Part shown: positions 34,488 to 41,425 of the stretch, one piece after another
Layout: the number at the start of each line of letters is the position of its first letter
How positions within the stretch are numbered: position 1 is the first letter of the stretch
Source: DSWT01 sp035420085
GTDB lineage: Bacteria; Chloroflexota; Anaerolineae; B4-G1; SLSP01
Assembly: GCA_035420085.1 (NCBI GenBank)
Contig: DAOLUH010000024.1
Location: 1-64,000, forward strand
Reading direction: 5' to 3'
DNA: 64,000 nt
Translations under genes and position numbers: made by a program
The notes under the pieces: generated by a model
Seen by the model: only the letters and a program-made list of their open reading frames with translations
Database searches by the model: none
What the model was told of the DNA's origin: nothing

Positions 34488-37001
34488 ATGTACGCGCAAG
34501 TTTTGGTTTTTATCCCGCTCAAGGTCAAGGATGCGCTGATCCTCGACTATGACATCCCGGCTGCGCTGGCGTCTGCCGTCCGCCCTGGCGTGCTCGTCGT
34601 CGCGCCGTTGCGCGAGCAGCTTTTGCCCGGCATCGTACTGGCGCTCACCGAGACGTCTGCCGTGCCGAAAACCCGCCCGATCCAGAGTGTGCTCTACCCC
34701 GATCCGGCGCTCGATGCGCGGCTGCTCGACCTGGCGCGGTGGATCGCGCGGGAGACATTAGCGCCGCTGCATCAGTGCGTGCAGGTGATGTTGCCACCGG
34801 GACTGCGCACCACCGTCTACCTGCGCCTCACGCCCCTCGTCATATCCGCGCCGCCCGATCTCCCCGCTCCCGCCAAGACCTTGCTTGAGACGCTTATTCA
34901 ACGCGGAGCACTGACCAGCGCCCAGGCCAAGCAAGCCGTCAAAGGCGTTGACTTGCGCCGAGCGCGATACTATTTGAAGCGGCGCGGGCTGATCAAGGTG
35001 GAGCGCCTGCTGCGGCTTGCCGTCGTGCAGCCCAAAGTGGTTCAATTCGTGCGCCTGACTGCGCCGCGCGCGCAGTGGGAGGCGCAATGGCAGGGTTTGC
35101 GCAACCTCGCTCTGTACCGCCGCATCCTCGAATTCCTTGAAAACGAGCGCCAGCCGGTGGATGTGAGCGTCGTCTACGCCGAAACGGGCGCGCAATACAC
35201 GCACCTGAAGACGCTCACCGCCCGCGGCCTGGTCGCCTTCAGCCATGAGGAAGTGCTGCGCGACCCGTTAGCGGAGATGATCTTCACGCCCGACGCGCCG
35301 CCCGCGCTCATCTCGGAGCAGCAAAGCGCGTGGGATGTCATCGAGACGCTGCTGCGCGAGGCCACCTCCGCCACCGCGCCCGCGCCCGCCCTGCTCTTGG
35401 GCGTGACCGGCTCCGGCAAAACCGAGTTGTATATGCGGGCGACAGCACACGTCCTCGCCCAGGGCAAGCAAGCGTTGATCCTCGTCCCCGAAATCAGCCT
35501 CACGCCGCAGACCGTGCAGCGCTTCGCCGTGCGCTTTCCGGGGCAGGTGGGGCTGTGGCACAGCGGGATGAGCGACGGCGAGCGCTTCGACACCTGGCGG
35601 CGCGTGCGCAGCGGTGCGGTGACGGTGGTGGTCGGCGCGCGCTCTGCCCTGTTCGCGCCGTTCCCCAATCTGGGGCTGATCGTGATGGACGAGGAAGAGG
35701 ACACAAGCTACAAACAGGGTCGCCCGCCATATTACCACACGCGCGACGTGGCCGAAGAACTGGCTCGCATGACGGGCGCGCTGCTCATCCTGGGCAGCGC
35801 CACGCCGTCGTTGGAAGCCTACGCGCGCGCGTTGGCAGGCCGCTATCGCCTGCTCGAAATGCCGCAGCGCGTGATGGGACACCGGCAGCGCATCGCGGCC
35901 TGGGAGGACTATTTGCACCTTCCCGGCAGTCGCTACCAACCTTTGGGGGGAACGTCGCAAGCCGCGGCCATTGCCCTGCCGCCGGTGCAGATCGTGGATA
36001 TGCGGGCGGAACTCAAGGCCGGCAACCGCTCGGTTTTCAGCGTCGTGCTACAAGAAGCGGTGGATCGCGCATTGGCGCAACACGAGCAGGTTATCCTTTT
36101 CCTCAACCGGCGCGGGACGGCGACGTACATCTTCTGCCGGGACTGCGGCTGGACGGCGGAGTGCCCGCGCTGCGACGCGCCATTGACCTACCACGAGGGC
36201 GCCAGCCTGCTCCTCTGCCATCGCTGCGGGCACCAAAAGCGGATGCCGCGTCAGTGCCCGGCGTGCGGCTCGCTGCGGGTGCGCGCGTTTGGCCTGGGGA
36301 CCGAGGGGCTGGAAGCGCGCGTGACGGAACGCTGGCCCGACGCCAGCCTCGTGCGTTGGGATCAAGACACCGCCCGCTCGCACGCTGCGCACACCGCGAT
36401 CATGGGCCGCTTCGCCCGCGGCGAGGCCGACATCCTGGTAGGCACGCAGATGGTCGCGCGCGGGTTGGACATCCCCAAAGTGACCGTCGTGGGCATCATC
36501 TCCGCCGATACGGCGCTCAATCTGCCGGACTTTCGCGCCGCCGAGCGCGCCTTCCAACTGCTGGCGCAGGTCGCCGGGCGCTCCGGGCGCGGATTGCTCG
36601 GCGGGCGCGTCATCCTTCAGACCTACTATCCCACGCACTACGCCGTGCAGCGGGCAGCGGTCCACGACTATACCGGTTTCGCGCAGCGCGAGCTGGCCTT
36701 CCGCGAGCAGGCCGACTACCCGCCGTTCATCCGGCTGGCGCGGTTGGTCTACGCACACGCAGACCGCGAGCACGCGCAGCAAGCCGCCGAAAGTTTCGCC
36801 GCGACCTTGCGCGATGCGCTCCGCGCCGGGGGCTTGCCCACCACCGACCTTATCGGGCCGGCGCCGGCTTTCTTCGCCCGCGTCCGTGGCCGCTACCGCT
36901 GGCAAATCCTTCTGCGCAGCGTCGCGCCGGCGGACTTCCTGCGCCAGATCGCCCTCCCCGCCGGATGGTTGGTGGATATTGACCCGGTGGATGTGCTGTG
37001 A
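34488..37001 (+). CDS. priA: Primosomal protein N' (PriA helicase)
   Basis: PriA restarts collapsed replication forks. The 837-aa protein has the N-terminal DNA-binding domain, Walker A GVTGSGKTELY (residues 305-315), a motif II reading DEEED (residues 401-405) where most PriA have DEEH, and paired zinc sites CRDCGWTAECPRC and CHRCGHQKRMPRQCPAC. Motifs V/VI are GTQMVARGLDIPKV and QVAGRSGRG. The C-terminal domain follows. Upstream there is no clear ribosome binding site for the ATG. Confidence 0.96.
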   Translation: MYAQVLVFIPLKVKDALILDYDIPAALASAVRPGVLVVAPLREQLLPGIVLALTETSAVPKTRPIQSVLYPDPALDARLLDLARWIARETLAPLHQCVQVMLPPGLRTTVYLRLTPLVISAPPDLPAPAKTLLETLIQRGALTSAQAKQAVKGVDLRRARYYLKRRGLIKVERLLRLAVVQPKVVQFVRLTAPRAQWEAQWQGLRNLALYRRILEFLENERQPVDVSVVYAETGAQYTHLKTLTARGLVAFSHEEVLRDPLAEMIFTPDAPPALISEQQSAWDVIETLLREATSATAPAPALLLGVTGSGKTELYMRATAHVLAQGKQALILVPEISLTPQTVQRFAVRFPGQVGLWHSGMSDGERFDTWRRVRSGAVTVVVGARSALFAPFPNLGLIVMDEEEDTSYKQGRPPYYHTRDVAEELARMTGALLILGSATPSLEAYARALAGRYRLLEMPQRVMGHRQRIAAWEDYLHLPGSRYQPLGGTSQAAAIALPPVQIVDMRAELKAGNRSVFSVVLQEAVDRALAQHEQVILFLNRRGTATYIFCRDCGWTAECPRCDAPLTYHEGASLLLCHRCGHQKRMPRQCPACGSLRVRAFGLGTEGLEARVTERWPDASLVRWDQDTARSHAAHTAIMGRFARGEADILVGTQMVARGLDIPKVTVVGIISADTALNLPDFRAAERAFQLLAQVAGRSGRGLLGGRVILQTYYPTHYAVQRAAVHDYTGFAQRELAFREQADYPPFIRLARLVYAHADREHAQQAAESFAATLRDALRAGGLPTTDLIGPAPAFFARVRGRYRWQILLRSVAPADFLRQIALPAGWLVDIDPVDVL

Positions 37002-37111
37002 GGCGATTAACCTGTATTTCATTGCAATAATTTACCTTTTTTGGTAAATTGCACGAATGAAATTCCGCGAAGTACCGTTCGTTTTTATTCGTTTATGAAA
37101 GGGGCATTATT

Positions 37112-38014
37112 ATGAAACGGGCAGTCAGTGTAAGTCTGGGTAGTTCGTCGCGCGACAAGCGCGTCGAAATCGAGCTGTTGGGCGAAACCGTCAGCATTGA
37201 ACGGATCGGCACCAATGGCGATACGGCCAAGGCGATGCAGCTTTACAACGAGCTGGACGGCAAAGTGGACGCCTTCGGCGTGGGCGGCATTGATCTTTCG
37301 ATGGGGACGGACAGGCGGGAATACCCGCTGCACACCGCGCGCAAGCTGATCCAGGGTGTCAAGCAGACGCCGGTGGTGGATGGGCGCGGGTTGAAGTACA
37401 CGTTGGAGCGCCAGGCAATGCAGTACGTTGAGGCGCACATCGGGGCTGAACTGCACCCCAAACGCGCGCTGGTCAATATGGCGGTGGATCGTTACGGGAT
37501 GGCGCAGGGTCTCGCGCAGGCCGGGTATGAGACTGTCTTCGGCGACCTGCTCTTCGGCCTGGGCATCCCCATCCCGGTGCGCAGTTTTCGCACGATTGAG
37601 CTGCTGGCGATGGTGTTAGCGCCGATTGTCGGGCGCTTGCCGATCAGTGCGATCTACCCGACCGGCGAGAAGCAGCACGAGACGGTGCCCAAATTCACGC
37701 GCTGGTACACCTGGGCGACGATCATCGCCGGGGATTGTATGTACACCAAGCGCCACATGCCGCCCACCCTGCCCGGCAAGACGATCCTCACCAACACAAC
37801 GACCGAGGCCGATGTCCAGCGTTTCCGCGATGCCGGGGTGCGCTATCTCATCACCACGACGCCGCGCTTCCAGGGGCGCTCCTTCGGCACGAACATGATG
37901 GAGTCCGCGCTGGTCGCCGTCGCCGGAAAAGGCCGCCCGCTGACTCGCGACGAGTTGACGGCGTTGATCGCGGAATTGGGCCTGCATCCGCACATCGAAA
38001 AGCTGAACGACTGA
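37112..38014 (+). CDS. Conserved protein of unknown function (sometimes labelled quinate 5-dehydrogenase)
   Basis: A 300-aa protein opening KRAVSVSLGSSSRDKRVEIE and continuing with VDAFGVGGIDLSMGTDRREY. From memory, homologues in Chloroflexota and Deinococcota sometimes carry a quinate 5-dehydrogenase label, but I see no glycine-rich nucleotide motif of an NAD enzyme and treat that label as unsafe. Segments KTPVVDGRGLKYTLER and KTILTNTTTEADVQRFRDAG suggest an alpha/beta enzyme. It heads a three-gene cassette with a nucleotidyltransferase (15 nt downstream) and a PAP2 phosphatase. Confidence 0.75.
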   Translation: MKRAVSVSLGSSSRDKRVEIELLGETVSIERIGTNGDTAKAMQLYNELDGKVDAFGVGGIDLSMGTDRREYPLHTARKLIQGVKQTPVVDGRGLKYTLERQAMQYVEAHIGAELHPKRALVNMAVDRYGMAQGLAQAGYETVFGDLLFGLGIPIPVRSFRTIELLAMVLAPIVGRLPISAIYPTGEKQHETVPKFTRWYTWATIIAGDCMYTKRHMPPTLPGKTILTNTTTEADVQRFRDAGVRYLITTTPRFQGRSFGTNMMESALVAVAGKGRPLTRDELTALIAELGLHPHIEKLND

Positions 38015-38029
38015 TAGGGGAGGAAGACG

Positions 38030-38797
38030 ATGATTGATTGCATTGTACTTGCCGGCGGCGTGCCGCAAGAAGAAGATTTGCTTTACGCATACACCCAGGG
38101 ACGGCCTAAGGCGCTGATTGATGTGGCGGGCAAGCCTCTGGTGCAGTGGGTGCTGGACGCGCTCGACGCTGCGCCGAGTGTGCGGAACGTCGTTTTCGTG
38201 GGTCTCACGCAAGAATGTGGCATCACGTCCCCTAAAATTTCGCACTACGTCCCCGACCAGGGTTCGATGCTGAAGAACATCCTCGCGGGTATTGACCAGA
38301 TTTTTGAGATTGACCCGGCGACGCAGCAAGTGCTCATCAGCAGTTCTGACATTCCCATGCTCACCGGCGCGATGGTGGAGACCTTTCTCGCGCAGTGCGC
38401 CGATCCCGCCGTGGACATCTACCACAGCATCGTGCCGCGCGAGAAGATGGAGCAGCGCTTCCCCGGCTCGCGGCGCAGCTACGTTCACTTCAGCGACGGC
38501 GATTTCGCCGCCGGGGATATTCACGTCGTCGCGCCGCGCATCGCCCACGCCCACGAGGATTTGTGGAACGATCTGCTCAACAGCCGCAAAAACGCGCTCA
38601 AACAGGCCGCGCGCCTCGGCCCGGCCTTTTTTGCGAAATTGATGGCGCGCCGCTTGAGTCTGGCCGAACTGGAACGGCTCGCGCTCCAAAAATTGGGACT
38701 GAACGTGCGGGCGATGATCGTGGACTACGCCGAGATGGGGATGGACGCCGACAAGCCGTTTCAGTTGGAAATCTGCCGTCAGGAATTGGCGCGATGA
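38030..38797 (+). CDS. MobA-like NTP transferase
   Basis: This 255-aa protein has a nucleotidyltransferase fold: DCIVLAGGVPQEEDLLYAYTQ at the N terminus, RPKALIDVAGKPLVQWVLDAL, and the metal motif LISSSDIPMLTGAMV. It would transfer a nucleotide to a small phosphorylated acceptor (for example an alcohol or polyol phosphate). A GGGGAGG site precedes the ATG and its TGA overlaps the ATG of the PAP2 gene, so the two proteins probably act in one lipid or glycolipid pathway. Confidence 0.85.
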   Translation: MIDCIVLAGGVPQEEDLLYAYTQGRPKALIDVAGKPLVQWVLDALDAAPSVRNVVFVGLTQECGITSPKISHYVPDQGSMLKNILAGIDQIFEIDPATQQVLISSSDIPMLTGAMVETFLAQCADPAVDIYHSIVPREKMEQRFPGSRRSYVHFSDGDFAAGDIHVVAPRIAHAHEDLWNDLLNSRKNALKQAARLGPAFFAKLMARRLSLAELERLALQKLGLNVRAMIVDYAEMGMDADKPFQLEICRQELAR

Positions 38798-39312
38798 CGT
38801 CACGCTGGCAACAATGGCTCGAACGCGACCACACCCTTACGGCGCAGGCCGCGACGCTGCTGCGCGGGCCGGTCAGCCGGGGGATGGCGACGGTCCTCGC
38901 GCACTCCGGCGACAGCCTGGTGTGGATTTTCCTCGGCGCGCTGCTCTGGCGCTTCGGCATTGACGGGTGGGCCAAGGCGGGAGAACGCATTGTGCTCATC
39001 ACGGCGCTCACCTGGATCATCAGCACCGTGCTCAAAGCCTTCTTTCGGCGCCCTCGCCCGGAAGGTGAGCAGGGGTTGTTCTACCTGAATATCGACCAGC
39101 ACTCGTTCCCCTCAGGGCACGCGGTACGGATCGGCGGGTTGCTGGTTGTCCTAAGCGGGCTATTGCCGTTCTGGGGAGCGACGGGGCTGGTAGCGTGGGG
39201 ATTGCTCGTCTGCCTCAGCCGCGTGGCGCTCGGCCTGCACTATGCCGGGGATATGGCGGCAGGGTTGATTGTCGGCGCGGGTGTGGGGGTGGCGATGCTG
39301 GCGGTGTGGTGA
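38794..39312 (+). CDS. PAP2-family membrane phosphatase
   Basis: A 172-aa membrane protein starting at the ATGA overlap with the preceding gene. All three phosphatidic acid phosphatase 2 motifs are visible: K-x6-RP in LKAFFRRPRP, SFPSGHAVR, and SRVALGLHYAGD. Such enzymes dephosphorylate lipid phosphates, for example undecaprenyl pyrophosphate or phosphatidylglycerophosphate. About five TM helices. Linkage to a nucleotidyltransferase suggests lipid headgroup synthesis or recycling. Confidence 0.9.
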   Translation: MTSRWQQWLERDHTLTAQAATLLRGPVSRGMATVLAHSGDSLVWIFLGALLWRFGIDGWAKAGERIVLITALTWIISTVLKAFFRRPRPEGEQGLFYLNIDQHSFPSGHAVRIGGLLVVLSGLLPFWGATGLVAWGLLVCLSRVALGLHYAGDMAAGLIVGAGVGVAMLAVW

Positions 39313-39327
39313 GAAAGCCGTAAAGGA

Positions 39328-39341
39328 GCGACTGAAGTCGC
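39328..39341. repeat. GCGACTgaAGTCGC palindrome, copy 2
   Basis: Same core and flank (followed by CACTACC) as the element at 29706-29719; it abuts the stop codon of the minus-strand gene that follows. Confidence 0.5.
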
Positions 39342-39343
39342 CA

Positions 39344-39775
39344 CTACCCTCTAATGGGGGCGCGCTTTTGGGATTGCTGCACCCTGACCGCCTGCGCCGC
39401 GCCGCGAAAACGCTCTGGATCGCTGATCTGATGGCGCGCCGGGCGTTCCAGGCCAGGGTGGATCATCACCCGCATCCTATTCAGAATTGGCGTGGTCAGC
39501 GGATCGGGGCGCAGCGCCAGGCCGAGCGCGTAGTTGGCAGCCGCCAGCGCCCATTCCCATTCCTGGCGCATCTCGTCGGCGCGCGAATGGTAAGCCTTCT
39601 TGTCCCAAGCCTTCGCCGATTGTTCGGCATCCTCGTAGATGGCGTGCAGTGCCGTCCCCACCACTGCCAGGAGATCGTGCGCCAGCGCCTGATCCTTCGG
39701 CAGCACGTCGGGCAGATGGACCAACATAATCTCGGCTATCACGCGCATCTGTTGTGTTCTCTCTTTGATTGCCAT
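39344..39775 (-). CDS. Hypothetical helical protein
   Basis: The 143-aa product is mostly helical (IAEIMLVHLPDVLPKDQALAHDLLAVVGTALHAIYED in overlapping parts, then DEMRQEWEWALAAANYALGLAL) with a basic C terminus. A TTGAGGCATGT stretch gives a GAGG ribosome binding site 6 nt before the ATG. I recognise no family. Protein-like composition, a ribosome binding site and lack of competing plus-strand genes support it being real. The extreme C terminus borders a palindromic repeat and may be altered by it. Confidence 0.55.
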   Translation of the reverse strand: MAIKERTQQMRVIAEIMLVHLPDVLPKDQALAHDLLAVVGTALHAIYEDAEQSAKAWDKKAYHSRADEMRQEWEWALAAANYALGLALRPDPLTTPILNRMRVMIHPGLERPARHQISDPERFRGAAQAVRVQQSQKRAPIRG

Positions 39776-39796
39776 ACATGCCTCAAGTCTGTTTTT

Positions 39797-39861
39797 AGAC
39801 AGGATTGACAGGATTTATAAGATAAAGAAAGCCGTTCCTATCCTGTGAATCTTGTCAAAAT
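39797..39861. repeat. GACAGGATT-type inverted microsatellite repeat, copy 2
   Basis: agacaggattgacagg on the left and tcctgtgaatcttgtc on the right are imperfect reverse complements; related to 17221-17293. Confidence 0.55.
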
Positions 39862-39939
39862 ATACGGCGGCAACGTTACCACAGGCTCAAGCAAAGTCAA
39901 GGCAGTGATGTCAAACCGGCAGAACATGGTACAATGAGA

Positions 39940-40050
39940 TTGGTAACTGGTGAGCGGTAACTGGTAAATGGTAATCAGGGAATTGCGGACTATACGCATT
40001 ACCCGTTATGATTACCGATTACTGATTACCGATTACCCATCACCTCTCAC
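39940..40050. repeat. Heptamer-phased repeat array H5 (GGTAACT / GATTACC), head-to-head
   Basis: ggtaact, ggtgagc, ggtaact, ggtaaat, ggtaatc run rightwards; after about 25 nt, gattacc, gattact, gattacc, gattacc run as reverse complement. It ends 8 nt before the ribosome binding site of the Sm-like gene and would fold into a hairpin in its mRNA. Confidence 0.75.
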
Positions 40051-40068
40051 GACCTAAAAGGAGGCATC

Positions 40069-40290
40069 ATGAACGAGAAAGCAAAACCGACGCAAGTGTG
40101 GGGCAAGCGTTCTGCTGATTTCTACGCCGAACTGGAAAATCAACTGGTCCTGGTCGCCGTGACCAGTGGCAAAGTCTTCAAGGGCAATCTTATCGGCGTG
40201 GATGTGTACGACATCCTCATCCGCCAGGAAACCGGCCTGGAATTGCTCATCCCTAAAGGAAACGTGATCTACATCCATCGCGTGAGCTAA
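40069..40290 (+). CDS. Sm/Hfq-like small RNA-binding protein
   Basis: This 73-aa protein follows a perfect AAGGAGG site. After a basic N-terminal tail, LENQLVLVAVTSGKVFKGNLIGVDVYDILI matches the Sm1 strand pattern (in overlapping parts: G-K-x-F-x-G-x-L-x-G-x-D-x-Y) and IPKGNVIYIHRVS matches the Sm2 end, where Hfq has YKHAIST. The Hfq residues of the distal and proximal RNA sites are not all conserved, so it is called Sm-like rather than Hfq. It probably forms a ring that binds RNA. The next gene starts 3 nt after its stop. Confidence 0.75.
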   Translation: MNEKAKPTQVWGKRSADFYAELENQLVLVAVTSGKVFKGNLIGVDVYDILIRQETGLELLIPKGNVIYIHRVS

Positions 40291-40293
40291 CGT

Positions 40294-41247
40294 ATGCAGG
40301 GCGTTATTCTGGCAGCCGGCAAAGGCTCGCGGCTCCATCCAATCACGCTGGATCGTTCCAAGGCGATGCTGCCCATCCTGGGCAAGCCCATCGTCGAGCG
40401 GGTGATGGAACTGCTGGCGGAGAACGGCGTCCGCGACTTTATTCTCGTCGTCAGCCCGGAAGACCGCGACATCACGCGCTACTTTATGCGCGAATCGGCG
40501 TTGGAGGCCGATGTGCGCTTCGTCTACCAGACGGAGCGCCTGGGGATGGCGAAGGCGCTCCAGTGCGCCGTGCCGCTCATCACCGAAGACTTCGTCCTCT
40601 CGGCCTGCGACAATCTGGTGACGGCGGACGACGTGGGCCGCCTGATGGCGTTCTGGCGAACATCCCCGCCGCCCAACGCCATTTTGACCTTGATGCCGGT
40701 GAAGCGGGAACGCATCAGCAGCACAGGCATTGTAGCGCTGGATGGGCCGTGGATCACGCGCATCGTCGAGAAACCGACGCCGGAAGAAGCGCCGTCGAAC
40801 ATCTCCAGCCTGCCGCTCTACGTTTTCGCACCGCGCATCCTCGACTATCTGCCCGAAGTCTCGCCTTCGCCGCGCGGCGAGTACGAGCTGCAAGACGCAA
40901 TTCAGATGCTCATCAACCGCGACGGGCGTGTGGGCGGCGTGACCGTCGAACGCCGGTTGACGCTGACCAATGCCGCCGATCTCCTGGCGTTGAACCAGGA
41001 GTACTTGACCCACGGCGACGGTCGCCCGCAACTGGAACCGCACACCGTCGGCCCGGGCACCCAGTTGATCACGCCGCTGTACATTGAACAGGGCGTGGTC
41101 ATCGGGACGGGTTGCGTTATCGGGCCGAACGTCTACATCGAGCGCGACTGCTACATCGGCGACCGCGTGACCATCCGCGACGCGGTACTGCTGCGTGGCG
41201 CATCCGTAGGGGACGGTGAAACGCTCGCCGATCAAGTCATTGCCTAG
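40294..41247 (+). CDS. Sugar-phosphate nucleotidyltransferase (RmlA/GlmU-N-like)
   Basis: A 317-aa enzyme with GVILAAGKGSRLHPIT and KAMLPILGKPIVERVM at the N terminus, the metal aspartate in LSACDNLVTADDV, and a C-terminal hexapeptide-repeat tail (GVVIGTGCVIGPNVYIERDC). It would make an NDP-sugar from a sugar 1-phosphate. It resembles the protein at 21853-22836 in plan but not closely in sequence. Cotranscribed with the Sm-like gene, an unusual pairing. Confidence 0.88.
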   Translation: MQGVILAAGKGSRLHPITLDRSKAMLPILGKPIVERVMELLAENGVRDFILVVSPEDRDITRYFMRESALEADVRFVYQTERLGMAKALQCAVPLITEDFVLSACDNLVTADDVGRLMAFWRTSPPPNAILTLMPVKRERISSTGIVALDGPWITRIVEKPTPEEAPSNISSLPLYVFAPRILDYLPEVSPSPRGEYELQDAIQMLINRDGRVGGVTVERRLTLTNAADLLALNQEYLTHGDGRPQLEPHTVGPGTQLITPLYIEQGVVIGTGCVIGPNVYIERDCYIGDRVTIRDAVLLRGASVGDGETLADQVIA

Positions 41248-41257
41248 ACTTCTCCGC

Positions 41258-41294
41258 AAAGCTGTGGCCGGTCTCCGACCGCGCCACCGCAGAC
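41258..41294. repeat. Dispersed repeat 'aaagctgtggccggtctccgaccgcg...', copy 1
   Basis: A stretch built around ccggtctccgaccgcgccaccgcagac. A diverged copy lies at 45465-45514, both times right after a gene end. Confidence 0.55.
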
Positions 41295-41352
41295 GCTACG
41301 CTCTGCGCCCCCGTCTCGGGGGCGCGAAGAGCTGAAAATTTGTGGCATTTGC

Positions 41353-41385
41353 ATCGTAGAGCAAACTGACAGTTTGCTCTACGAT
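41353..41385. repeat. Perfect 15-bp-arm palindrome
   Basis: atcgtagagcaaact-gac-agtttgctctacgat is a perfect inverted repeat 40 nt upstream of pbpC. It has no T-run, so it is more like a REP-type palindrome than a terminator. Confidence 0.7.
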
Positions 41386-41425
41386 GGTTACTTAAAGTCA
41401 CGCAATGGGCCGTTTGTGAAATACA

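Noticed and set aside
40069..40290. Calling the Sm-like gene hfq
   Set aside because: The Sm2 end reads IPKGNVIYIHRV rather than Hfq's YKHAIST and the RNA-site residues are not clearly conserved, so only the fold-level name is used.
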